6,796 nucleotides of DNA from positions 1 through 6,796 of the forward strand of contig JAJFJE010000172.1 in assembly GCA_021774355.1 (NCBI GenBank), given 5' to 3'. The position numbers were made by a program, and so were the translations under genes. Of this stretch, positions 1-6,185 are shown piece by piece; position 1 is the stretch's first letter, and every line of letters starts with the position of its first letter. A model generated the notes under the pieces. It saw only the letters and a program-made list of their open reading frames with translations. It did no database searches and was not told the origin of the DNA. The stretch comes from Alphaproteobacteria bacterium. Lineage in GTDB: Bacteria; Pseudomonadota; Alphaproteobacteria; Zavarziniales; Zavarziniaceae.

Positions 1-158
1 CGCCATGGCGCCGATCGGGAATGAGGGAGGGTTCGACCGCCCGTCACCCTGTCGTCACGACGGCGGATGGTCGCGCCGGGCAAACTTCGCCCTTGCCGGA
101 CGGCTGCGCCGAAACCAGGCTGATGAGCGCGGCCGAGAACCGCCATGGGGGGAACGAG
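1..158. other. Non-coding leader region upstream of the cupin gene
   Basis: I see no convincing gene here. Open frames run through it, but they lack family resemblance and good ribosome binding sites. The window starts with a perfect 10-bp palindrome (CGCCATGGCG, 1-10). A small imperfect inverted-repeat cluster lies at about 41-63 (CCGTC ... GACGG, with GTCGT-C-ACGAC nested inside). It could be a weak hairpin ending an upstream transcript, but it has no T-tract. A promoter for the cupin gene presumably lies here. CTTGCC at 92-97 resembles an alphaproteobacterial -35 box, but no acceptable -10 box follows, so I do not call a promoter. Confidence 0.4.
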
Positions 159-545
159 ATGACACGCATCGCCTTGATTCTGGCCGGGCTGCTGCTTGCC
201 GCGGGGCCCGTGCAGGCCGATCCCGCGGCCGGCCGCACGCCGTTGCAGGGCTGGCAGGTCCCGGCGGACGGCCCCTATGATGTCACGACGTTGCGCGGGG
301 TGTTCCCGCCCGGCGCCTCGTCCGGGCGTCATCATCACGAAGGTGCGGAGCTGACCTATCTGGTGGCCGGCGAGGTCACGCTGAAGATCGCGGGCCAACC
401 CGACCGGGTGATGGCGGCCGGCGACTCGGTCCTGATCGCCCCCGACACCATCCACGAGGCGATTTCCACCGGGGCCGAACCGGCCATCGCCCTGATCACC
501 TTCGTCACCCGGCGCAGCCGGCCCCTGGTGATCAAGGACGAGTAA
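159..545 (+). CDS. Exported cupin-domain protein (single small cupin barrel)
   Basis: This is a 128-residue protein with an N-terminal signal peptide: M-T-R, a hydrophobic stretch at about 4-17, and a likely cleavage site after VQA at residue 20. Mature function is therefore probably periplasmic. Cupin motif 1 matches the consensus exactly: G52, H58, H60, E64, G71. Motif 2 is degenerate: G88 and H99 are kept, but the usual Pro, Gly and Asn positions are A94, D96 and S103. H58, H60, E64 and H99 could still bind one metal ion. The C-terminal TFVTRRSRPLV resembles the end of secreted single-domain cupins of unknown function in proteobacteria. The ATG at 159 is chosen because it directly precedes the signal peptide and GGGGGA lies about 5 nt upstream; in-frame starts further upstream (21, 123) would bury the signal peptide. 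It converges on folC. Substrate and reaction are unknown. Confidence 0.85.
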   Translation: MTRIALILAGLLLAAGPVQADPAAGRTPLQGWQVPADGPYDVTTLRGVFPPGASSGRHHHEGAELTYLVAGEVTLKIAGQPDRVMAAGDSVLIAPDTIHEAISTGAEPAIALITFVTRRSRPLVIKDE

Positions 546-556
546 GGGGGACCGCG

Positions 557-1858
557 TCAGCCATTGTCGCGCAGGACCTGGCCGGCAAGGTAGAGCGAAC
601 CACAGATCAGCAGGCGCGGCCGCGGGCCGGCCAGGCGGCAGGCCTGGCTGATGGCCGCCGGCAGGTCGGCCGCCGTCTCGGCTGTCAGCCCGGCGTCGCG
701 CGCCGCCGCGGCGACCTCCCCGGCCGGGCGGCTGGCCGCTTCGCCGGGGATCGCCAGGGCGACCACCGGCGGGGCGAGGGTGCGGAACGCGGCGAAGAAG
801 CCGCCGGCATCCTTGGTCGACAGCAGGCCGCAGATCAGCGCCAGCGGCCGCCCGTCGGCCATGGCGCCGAGCGCGACCGCCAGGGCGGCGGCGGCGTGCG
901 GATTATGGCCGCCGTCAAGCCACAGCTCGGCCCCGGCGGCGGCGGCCAGGTCGACCGCCGGCCCATGGCCGAGGCGTTGCAGCCGGCCCGGCCAGACGGC
1001 GGCGCGCAGGCCCGGGGCCAGGGCCGCCGCCGGCAGGTCCAGCAGGCGGGCCACGGCCACGGCAAGGCCGGCATTGTCGATCTGGTGGCGGCCGGCCAAG
1101 GCCGGGAGCGGCAGGTCGAAAGCCTCGCCGAAGCCGTCGAAGCGGAACCCGCCGGCGCTTGGCACCGCGGCGAAGTCCCGGCCGGCGACCAGCAGGGGGG
1201 CGTCGAGTTCGGCGGCCCGGGCGGCGATCACGGCCGCGGCCGCTGGCGCCTGGGCGGCACTCACCGCGGGGACGTCGGGCTTCAGGATGCCGGCCTTTTC
1301 GGCGGCGACGGCGGCGATGGTGGTGCCCAGAAACTCGCCATGGTCGAGATCGACAGGGGTGATCACGCAGGCCGCCGGCCGGATAACCACATTGGTGGCG
1401 TCGAGCCGCCCGCCCAGGCCGACTTCGAGCAGCAGGAGGTCGGCGGGGGTCCGCGCGAAGGCCAGGAAGGCGGCCGCCGTGGTGATCTCGAAGAAGGTGA
1501 TGGGATGGTCGCCATTGGCCTGGGCGCAGGCGTCCAGCAGGTCGGCCAGGTCGGCCTCGTCGATCACACGGCCGGCCAGCCTGATGCGTTCGTGGAAGCG
1601 CACCAGATGGGGCGAGGTATAGACGTGAACACGGCTCCCGGCGGCCTCGGCGATGGCCCTGAGATCGGCAATCACCGAACCCTTGCCGTTGGTGCCGGCG
1701 ACATGGACCACCGGCGGCAGGCGCCGTTCGGGATGGTCCAGCCGGGCGAGCAGGCGCTCCATCCGCCCCAGCGACAGGTCGATGCGCTTGGGATGCAGGC
1801 GGGACAGGCGTTCAAGGAGCCGGTCGCTGCGCGCGATGCCCCCGCCGGGGTCGGTCAT
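557..1858 (-). CDS. folC: Bifunctional dihydrofolate synthase / folylpolyglutamate synthase
   Basis: The product has 433 residues, normal for bacterial FolC, a cytoplasmic Mur-ligase-family enzyme. It adds glutamate to dihydropteroate and then to folates, using ATP. Visible signatures are: RIDLSLGRM near 25-33; P-loop GTNGKGS at 55-61; TSPHL at 81-85; FFEITTAAAF at 122-131; EVGLGGRLDATN at 145-156; DHGEFLG at 172-178; EKAGI at 187-191, whose K188 is the family's carbamylated-lysine position; GRHQIDNAG at 256-264; WPGRLQ at 289-294; DGGHNPHA at 315-322; and CGSLYLAG at 419-426. The start ATG overlaps the accD stop as ATGA. The sequence just upstream of it is C-rich with no Shine-Dalgarno, so initiation probably depends on coupling to accD. 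The same frame stays open far into accD, but homology begins only after this ATG. It is the last gene of the run; no clear terminator follows. Confidence 0.97.
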   Translation of the reverse strand: MTDPGGGIARSDRLLERLSRLHPKRIDLSLGRMERLLARLDHPERRLPPVVHVAGTNGKGSVIADLRAIAEAAGSRVHVYTSPHLVRFHERIRLAGRVIDEADLADLLDACAQANGDHPITFFEITTAAAFLAFARTPADLLLLEVGLGGRLDATNVVIRPAACVITPVDLDHGEFLGTTIAAVAAEKAGILKPDVPAVSAAQAPAAAAVIAARAAELDAPLLVAGRDFAAVPSAGGFRFDGFGEAFDLPLPALAGRHQIDNAGLAVAVARLLDLPAAALAPGLRAAVWPGRLQRLGHGPAVDLAAAAGAELWLDGGHNPHAAAALAVALGAMADGRPLALICGLLSTKDAGGFFAAFRTLAPPVVALAIPGEAASRPAGEVAAAARDAGLTAETAADLPAAISQACRLAGPRPRLLICGSLYLAGQVLRDNG

Positions 1859-2769
1859 CGGGCGGGCGGCGTACTGCCGTTGGCCGCTGCGGGACCGGGC
1901 GCCGCAAGGGCGGCCGGGGTCGCCCGGCGGTTGGTCAGCAGGGAAATCATCCGGACCAGGGTGGCCTTCATCGCCTTGCGTGGCACCACGGCATCGATCA
2001 TGCCGTGGGCCAGCAGATATTCGGCGCGCTGGAAGCCTTCGGGCAGGCGTTCGCGGATCGTCTGCTCGATCACCCGGGGGCCGGCAAAGCCGATCAAAGC
2101 GCCCGGCTCGGCGATCTGGATATCGCCCAGCATGGCGAACGAGGCGGTGACGCCGCCGGTGGTCGGGTCGGTCAGCACCACAATATAGGGCAGGCCGGCA
2201 TCGCGCAGCATCTCGACCGCCACGGTGGTGCGCGGCATCTGCATCAGCGACAGGATGCCCTCCTGCATGCGGGCGCCGCCGGCGGCGGTCACGGCAATCA
2301 GGGGCACGCCATGGTCGACCGCCTTGGTCGCGGCGTTGACCAGGGCCTCGCCGGCGGCCAGCCCCATGGAGCCGCCCATGAAGGCGAAGTTCTGGACCGC
2401 GATGACCACGCCCAGGCCGTCCATGGTGCCATAGGCGACCGCGACGGCATCGCTTTGACCGGTCTTGGTGCGGGCCGATTTCAGCCGGTCGGTATAACGC
2501 CGCTCGTCCCGGAATTTCAGCGGGTCGGCCTGGACCTCGGGCGGGTCGACCAGGGTATAGCCAGGCTCGAGCAGGAGGTCGAAGCGGGCCTCGGGGCCGA
2601 TCCGCATGTGGTGGCCGCAATGGGTGCAGACATGGAGATTGTCGGCCAGTTCGCGGTGAAACACCATCTGCCCGCAGGCCGGGCATTTCTTCCACAGATG
2701 ATCCGGCGTCTCCCGGCGCAGGGCTGCGCGGATCTTGGGGCGGACCACATCATTCAGCCAATTGGCCAT
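1855..2769 (-). CDS. accD: Acetyl-CoA carboxylase carboxyltransferase subunit beta
   Basis: This is a 304-residue beta subunit of the acetyl-CoA carboxylase carboxyltransferase. With AccA it moves the carboxyl group from carboxybiotin on AccB to acetyl-CoA, giving malonyl-CoA for fatty acid synthesis in the cytoplasm. The N-terminal zinc ribbon has all four cysteines (C29, C32, C48, C51). The crotonase-like core carries the family signatures GGARMQEG at 164-171, LTDPTTGGVTASFAMLGD at 199-216, IGFAGPRVIEQT at 226-237 and LPEGFQRAEYLL at 242-253. The last 22 or so residues are an Ala/Pro-rich tail, variable in the family. The ATG is preceded by GGAGAA with a 5-nt spacer. It follows trpA after 21 nt and overlaps folC by 4 nt. 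Placement between trpA and folC is the usual alphaproteobacterial arrangement. accA, accB and accC are not in the window. Confidence 0.98.
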   Translation of the reverse strand: MANWLNDVVRPKIRAALRRETPDHLWKKCPACGQMVFHRELADNLHVCTHCGHHMRIGPEARFDLLLEPGYTLVDPPEVQADPLKFRDERRYTDRLKSARTKTGQSDAVAVAYGTMDGLGVVIAVQNFAFMGGSMGLAAGEALVNAATKAVDHGVPLIAVTAAGGARMQEGILSLMQMPRTTVAVEMLRDAGLPYIVVLTDPTTGGVTASFAMLGDIQIAEPGALIGFAGPRVIEQTIRERLPEGFQRAEYLLAHGMIDAVVPRKAMKATLVRMISLLTNRRATPAALAAPGPAAANGSTPPAR

Positions 2770-2774
2770 AAAAC

Positions 2775-2780
2775 TTCTCC
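2775..2780 (-). promoter_or_regulatory. Shine-Dalgarno sequence of accD
   Basis: On the - strand this reads GGAGAA, 5 nt before the accD ATG. It is one of the clearest ribosome binding sites in the run and lies in the 21-nt trpA/accD gap, so accD can be initiated independently of trpA. Confidence 0.7.
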
Positions 2781-2790
2781 GATGGTGCCG

Positions 2791-3624
2791 TTACGCAGCA
2801 CGTGCGACGGCGCGCACACCGGCGGCCAGCGTCGCGATGAAACCGGCGATCCGCTCGGCCAGAACCTTGCCGCGCAGGCCGTCGGCGGCCGCCTCGGCGA
2901 TCAGCGACACCACGGCGCTGCCGACCACGGCGGCATCGGCGGTGGCAGCGATGGCGGCCGCCTGTTCGGCGGTGCGGATGCCGAAGCCGACCGCTACGGG
3001 CAGGTCGGTGTGGCGCTTCAGGCGGCCGACGGCGGCGGCGACATCCGCCGCCTGGGGACTGGCCGCGCCGGTGATGCCGGTGATCGAGACATAGTACACG
3101 AAGCCGCCGGTATTGGTCAGGACCGTCGGCAAGCGGCGGTCGTCGGTGGTCGGGGTGGCCAGGCGAACGAAGGCCAGGTCGGCGGCGATCGCCGGCAGGC
3201 ACAGTTCGTCATCCTCTTCGGGCGGCAGGTCGACGATGATCAGGCCGTCCACGCCGGCGCCCTTGGCATCGGCCAGGAAGCGTTCCACGCCATAGGCGTA
3301 GATCGGATTGTAGTAGCCCATCAGGATGATCGGGGTGGCCTGGTCCCGGGCGCGGAACCGGTCCACCTGGGCCAGGGTCTTGACCATGGTCTGGCCGCCC
3401 GCCAGGGCCCGCAGGCCGCCGGCCTGGATCGCCGGGCCATCGGCCATCGGGTCGGTGAAGGGCATGCCGATTTCGATCAGGTCGGCGCCGGCCCCGGGCA
3501 GCGCCGCGAGAATCGCTTCGAAACTGTCGCCGTCGGGATCGCCGGCCATGACGAAGGTGATCAGGCCCGGCCGGCCCGCGGCCTTCAGGGCGGCAAAACG
3601 GGCGTCGATCCGCAGCTTGCTCAC
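2791..3624 (-). CDS. trpA: Tryptophan synthase subunit alpha
   Basis: This is a 277-residue TIM-barrel alpha subunit that cleaves indole-3-glycerol phosphate to indole and glyceraldehyde 3-phosphate; indole is channelled to TrpB. The catalytic acids are present: E51 in EIGMPFTDP and D62 in MADGP, matching E. coli Glu49 and Asp60. Other landmarks are FVMAGDP at 24-30, GYYNPIYAYG at 103-112, DLPPEE at 132-137, the YYVSITGITGA loop at 177-187 and the phosphate-binding GFGI (213-216) and GSAVV (235-239). The protein contains no tryptophan. The start is GTG at 3624, overlapping the trpB stop as GTGA. GGGAG lies 7 nt upstream inside the end of trpB (3632-3636). The frame remains open upstream into trpB, but homology starts at VSKLRIDARF, so the overlap start is the right one. 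Confidence 0.97.
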   Translation of the reverse strand: MSKLRIDARFAALKAAGRPGLITFVMAGDPDGDSFEAILAALPGAGADLIEIGMPFTDPMADGPAIQAGGLRALAGGQTMVKTLAQVDRFRARDQATPIILMGYYNPIYAYGVERFLADAKGAGVDGLIIVDLPPEEDDELCLPAIAADLAFVRLATPTTDDRRLPTVLTNTGGFVYYVSITGITGAASPQAADVAAAVGRLKRHTDLPVAVGFGIRTAEQAAAIAATADAAVVGSAVVSLIAEAAADGLRGKVLAERIAGFIATLAAGVRAVARAA

Positions 3625-4844
3625 AGGCTCACTCCCAGGGCCTTGGCGACGGTGAAAATGTCCTTGTCGCCGCGGCCGCACAGATTCATCAGCAACAAAT
3701 GGTCGCTGGGCAGAGCGGGGGCCATTTTCAGCACCTGGGCAAGGGCATGGGACGGCTCCAGCGCCGGGATGATGCCTTCGATTTCGGCGCACAGGCGGAA
3801 CGCCGCCAGGGCCTCGTCGTCGGTGACGCTGTGATAGTGCACCCGCCCGACATCGTGCAGCCAGGCATGTTCCGGGCCGATCCCCGGATAGTCGAGCCCG
3901 GCCGAGATGGAATGGGCTTCGAGGATCTGGCCGTCGGCGTCCTGCAGCAGGTAGGTGCGGTTGCCATGGAGCACCCCGGGCCGCCCGGCGGCAAGCGAGG
4001 CGGCATGGGCGCCGGTCTCGATGCCGTGGCCGGCGGCCTCGACGCCGTGAATGGCGATGCCGGGGTCGTCGAGAAAGGGATAGAACAGGCCCATGGCGTT
4101 GCTGCCGCCGCCGATGCAGGCGACCAGGCTGTCGGGCAGGCGGCCTTCGGCCTCCAGCATCTGGGCCCGGGCCTCGGTGCCGATCACCGCCTGGAAGTCG
4201 CGGACCATGGCCGGATAGGGATGGGGCCCGGCCACGGTCCCGATGATGTAGAAGGTCTCGTCGACCCGGGTGACCCAGTCGCGCAGGGCCTCGTTCATGG
4301 CGTCCTTGAGGGTGCGCGAACCCGAGGTTACGGGCACCACCTCGGCGCCCAGCAGCTTCATCCGGAAGACGTTCGGGGCCTGCCGCTCGATGTCGGTCGC
4401 GCCCATATAGATGGTGCAGGGCAGGCCGAAGCGGGCGGCCACGGTGGCGGTCGCCACGCCGTGCTGGCCGGCCCCGGTCTCGGCGATGATGCGCCGCTTG
4501 CCCATGCGCCGGGCCAGCAGGATCTGGCCCATGCAATTGTTGATCTTGTGCGCGCCGGTGTGATTCAACTCGTCGCGCTTGAAATAGACCTTGGCGCCGC
4601 CGCAATGGGCGGTCAGGCGTTCCGCGAAGTAGAGCGGGCTCGGCCGGCCGACATAATGGGCCAGGAAATAATCCAGTTCGGCCTGGAAACTGGGGTCCTG
4701 GCGGGCATCCCGATAGGCCTGTTCCAGGTCGAGGATCAGGGGCATCAGGGTTTCGGCGACGAAGCGGCCGCCATAAAGGCCGAAATGCCCCCGGGCGTCG
4801 GGCATGGCGCGGTAGGAATTGGGCGCTGGCGCCGCTTGGACCAT
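3621..4844 (-). CDS. trpB: Tryptophan synthase subunit beta
   Basis: This pyridoxal-phosphate enzyme condenses indole with serine to make tryptophan, as the alpha2-beta2 complex with TrpA. From the ATG at 4844 it has 407 residues. PLP is held by K100 in NHTGAHKINN (H99 precedes it). The catalytic glutamate is E122 in AETGAGQHG, the phosphate loop is GGGSNAMG at 245-252, and the end of the active site is NLCGRGDKD, where C389 takes the place of the Ser found in E. coli. The N-terminus (FGLYGGRFVAETLM) is typical of TrpB1. A GTG at 4853 would add three residues, but GAGGTG at 4851-4856 is a well-spaced Shine-Dalgarno for the ATG, so I prefer the ATG. It follows trpF directly and overlaps trpA by 4 nt, fitting equal subunit synthesis. 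Confidence 0.97.
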   Translation of the reverse strand: MVQAAPAPNSYRAMPDARGHFGLYGGRFVAETLMPLILDLEQAYRDARQDPSFQAELDYFLAHYVGRPSPLYFAERLTAHCGGAKVYFKRDELNHTGAHKINNCMGQILLARRMGKRRIIAETGAGQHGVATATVAARFGLPCTIYMGATDIERQAPNVFRMKLLGAEVVPVTSGSRTLKDAMNEALRDWVTRVDETFYIIGTVAGPHPYPAMVRDFQAVIGTEARAQMLEAEGRLPDSLVACIGGGSNAMGLFYPFLDDPGIAIHGVEAAGHGIETGAHAASLAAGRPGVLHGNRTYLLQDADGQILEAHSISAGLDYPGIGPEHAWLHDVGRVHYHSVTDDEALAAFRLCAEIEGIIPALEPSHALAQVLKMAPALPSDHLLLMNLCGRGDKDIFTVAKALGVSL

Positions 4845-4850
4845 CTCGTG

Positions 4851-4856
4851 CACCTC
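4851..4856 (-). promoter_or_regulatory. Shine-Dalgarno sequence deciding the trpB start
   Basis: The - strand reads TGAGGTGCACGAGATG across the trpF stop. GAGGTG pairs well with the 16S anti-Shine-Dalgarno and sits 6 nt before ATG 4844. Its last three bases are also the GTG at 4853 that could be read as an alternative start. That GTG has no good ribosome binding site of its own, so this element favours the ATG. Confidence 0.65.
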
Positions 4857-5493
4857 AGAGCGGCCGCAGGGCCGCCAGAAACTTGGCGATCAGGGCGACG
4901 TCCTTGTCGCCCGGCGCCCGTTCGACGCCGCTCGACACATCGACCGCCGATGCCCGGGCGGTCCGCACCGCCTCGGCAACATTGTCGGGGGTGAGGCCGC
5001 CAGCCAGGAACCACGGCCGTGTCCAGGTCTCGGCGGCGAGTAGCCGCCAGTCGAAGGCCAGGCCGTTGCCGCCGGGAAGGCCTTTCTTAGGCGGTTTGGC
5101 GTCCAGGAGCAACAGGTCCGCGACGGCCTGGAAGGCCTGCGCCCGGGCAATATCCGCCGGTCCGGCGATGCCGACGGCCTTCATGACCGGCAGCCCGAAG
5201 CGGGCCTTCAGCGCGGCCACCCGTTCGGCGCTCTCCCGGCCATGGGCCTGGAGCATGCGGACGGGCGCCGCCGCCAGGATCGCGTCGATCGCCGCGTCGT
5301 CGGCATCGACCACCAGCGCGACCGGGATGACCCGGGGTGGCAGGCGGGCAATCAGGCGGCCTGCCGCAGCCGGCGTGATGGCGCGGGGCGAGGGCGGGTA
5401 GAACACGAAGCCGACATGGCTGGCGCCCCCGGCGACGGCGGCGTCCACCGCTTCCGGTGTCTTCAGGCCGCAGATCTTGGCGGAAATCGTCAT
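4855..5493 (-). CDS. trpF: Phosphoribosylanthranilate isomerase
   Basis: This TIM-barrel enzyme of 212 residues converts N-(5-phosphoribosyl)anthranilate to the 1-carboxyphenylamino-deoxyribulose phosphate, the Amadori step of tryptophan synthesis. The catalytic pair is visible: C8 in AKICGLKTPEA as general base and D131 in LLLLDAKPP as general acid. Other signatures are HVGFVFYPPSPRAI at 26-39, LQAHGRES at 81-88 (family usually LHG), LPGGNGLAFDW at 139-149, LAGGLTPDNV at 163-172 and VDVSSGVE at 184-191. The ATG at 5493 gives the usual family N-terminus, a few residues before KICG; an ATG at 5511 would add six residues (MRYNRP). Neither start has a Shine-Dalgarno. A promoter-like CTCTAC-N17-CTATAA ends 7 nt before ATG 5493, which suggests possible leaderless translation. 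It heads the trpFBA cluster. Confidence 0.95.
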   Translation of the reverse strand: MTISAKICGLKTPEAVDAAVAGGASHVGFVFYPPSPRAITPAAAGRLIARLPPRVIPVALVVDADDAAIDAILAAAPVRMLQAHGRESAERVAALKARFGLPVMKAVGIAGPADIARAQAFQAVADLLLLDAKPPKKGLPGGNGLAFDWRLLAAETWTRPWFLAGGLTPDNVAEAVRTARASAVDVSSGVERAPGDKDVALIAKFLAALRPL

Positions 5494-5500
5494 CGGCCGG

Positions 5501-5529
5501 TTATAGCGCATGGGCCGCGTGGCGTAGAG
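5501..5529 (-). promoter_or_regulatory. Candidate internal promoter for trpFBA-accD-folC
   Basis: On the - strand, CTCTAC (5524-5529) is followed by a 17-nt spacer and CTATAA (5501-5506). Against the alphaproteobacterial housekeeping consensus CTTGAC-N17-CTATAT this is 4 of 6 and 5 of 6. The -10 hexamer ends 7 nt before the trpF ATG at 5493, so a transcript would start at or next to the start codon. This is one of the few AT-containing hexamers in a very GC-rich stretch. It is inference from consensus match and spacing only. Confidence 0.35.
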
Positions 5530-5540
5530 GGGGCAGGCCA

Positions 5541-5552
5541 GCGCCGCGGCGC
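5541..5552. repeat. Perfect 12-bp GC palindrome in the lapA/trpF gap
   Basis: GCGCCGCGGCGC reads the same on both strands and overlaps a second palindrome, GGCGCGCC, at 5549-5556. It lies between the lapA stop and trpF in the longest gap of the gene run. It could form a small RNA hairpin, but there is no T-tract, so it is not a classical terminator. In DNA this GC-rich such palindromes arise easily by chance. Confidence 0.35.
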
Positions 5553-5565
5553 GCCGCCGACCCGC

Positions 5566-5877
5566 TCAGCGCAGGGCGGGAAGATTGGCCGGGTCTGGGG
5601 TTTTCTGGGCCTGCTGCAGCGAGCGGGCAAGGTCGCGCTTGTCGCGGATCAGCACCCGGCGCCGGTGGAAGCCTGAAGTCCAGGCGACCGCGCCGCCGAC
5701 CAGCAAGCCGACCAGCAGGCTGGCGAACAGGGCCAGGAACAGGGGCAGGCGCAGCGCCAGTTGGGGCTCGCTCGACAGGGGGTCGAGGGACAGGGTGACG
5801 ATCTGCCGGTTGGCAATGGCCAGCAGCACCAGGACCAGCGCCACCGGCAGGGTGATGAACAGGGTTTTCAGCCGCAT
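5566..5877 (-). CDS. lapA: LapA family small inner-membrane protein (DUF1049)
   Basis: This is a 103-residue membrane protein. Two hydrophobic segments are clear, at about 6-22 and 44-66, joined by a short polar loop with the family's ANRQIVTLSLDPLS (22-35). The C-terminal region from 71 (HRRRVLIRDKRDLARSLQQAQK) is basic, probably cytoplasmic and possibly helical. The layout matches the LapA/DUF1049 family; in E. coli LapA works with LapB (YciM) in control of lipopolysaccharide assembly, but the role in alphaproteobacteria is less clear. lapB is not in the window. The gene starts 10 nt after ihfB; the intervening TGAAAGGGCGGCGATG holds a modest Shine-Dalgarno (AAAGGG). Position next to ihfB is conserved in proteobacteria, which supports the family call. 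The gene symbol rests on family membership. Confidence 0.85.
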   Translation of the reverse strand: MRLKTLFITLPVALVLVLLAIANRQIVTLSLDPLSSEPQLALRLPLFLALFASLLVGLLVGGAVAWTSGFHRRRVLIRDKRDLARSLQQAQKTPDPANLPALR

Positions 5878-5887
5878 CGCCGCCCTT

Positions 5888-6172
5888 TCACGAACCAGCG
5901 TTCAGCTTTTCCCGCAATTCCTTGCCGGTCTTGAAGAACGGCACGGATTTCTCGGCCACGTCGACCGCCTCGCCGGTGCGGGGGTTTCGCCCCACCCGGG
6001 AGGGCCGGTGCTTGACCGAAAAGGCGCCGAAGCCGCGCAGTTCCACCCGGTCGCCGCGCGCCAGCGCATCGGCGATCTCCTGGAAGATGGTGGATACGAT
6101 ACGCTCCACATCCCGTTGATAGAGATGGGGATTGCTGGCAGCCAGCCGCAGGATCAGTTCGGATTTGATCAT
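5888..6172 (-). CDS. ihfB: Integration host factor subunit beta
   Basis: This is a 94-residue DNA-bending protein of the HU/IHF family; with IHF alpha it forms a heterodimer that sharply bends DNA at specific sites in transcription, recombination and replication. It starts MIKSELI, has the RGFGAFSV turn at 46-53, and the arm signature GRNPRTGE at 61-68, with P64 in the position of the intercalating proline. VPFFKTGKELRE at 77-88 is the characteristic C-terminal helix region. The beta rather than alpha or HU assignment rests on the N-terminal sequence, the length and the neighbouring lapA. The ATG at 6172 is preceded by GAGGGG (6182-6187) with a 9-nt spacer, overlapping the sppA stop codon. 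The gene follows sppA after 13 nt. Confidence 0.95.
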   Translation of the reverse strand: MIKSELILRLAASNPHLYQRDVERIVSTIFQEIADALARGDRVELRGFGAFSVKHRPSRVGRNPRTGEAVDVAEKSVPFFKTGKELREKLNAGS

Positions 6173-6185
6173 TGCCCCTTGCCCC

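Noticed and set aside
92..120. A promoter for the cupin gene starting with CTTGCC at 92-97
   Set aside because: At 16-19 nt spacing the sequences (CCAGGC and neighbours) do not resemble a -10 box.
5..280. A 91-codon + strand frame overlapping the start of the cupin gene
   Set aside because: It runs into the cupin in another frame, has an Arg/Gly-rich composition, and shows no motif or convincing ribosome binding site.
514..549. A CCCCT ... AGGGG stem at the cupin 3' end as a terminator
   Set aside because: The stem is only 5 bp with a long loop and no T-tract.
557..2695. A 712-codon open frame that would fuse folC to sequence upstream of it
   Set aside because: The upstream 279 codons are accD read in another frame and resemble no family. 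AccD is fully accounted for in its own frame, and FolC homology starts at the ATGA overlap.
4534..4544. An IHF-like binding site (CAATTGTTGAT) within trpB
   Set aside because: The spacer between the two half-motifs is one base too short for the IHF consensus, and it lies inside conserved coding sequence.
2791..4605. A 604-codon open frame extending trpA far upstream
   Set aside because: The first 327 codons are trpB read out of frame, rich in Arg, Gly and Ala. The TrpA family starts at the GTG at 3624.
896..4994. Long + strand open frames antisense to folC, accD, trpA and trpB (for example 896-2188, 2005-3834, 3699-4994)
   Set aside because: Long antisense frames are expected in GC-rich genes because stop codons are rare. 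Their translations are Gly/Ala/Arg/Gln-rich with no recognisable domain, while the - strand proteins have full catalytic motifs.
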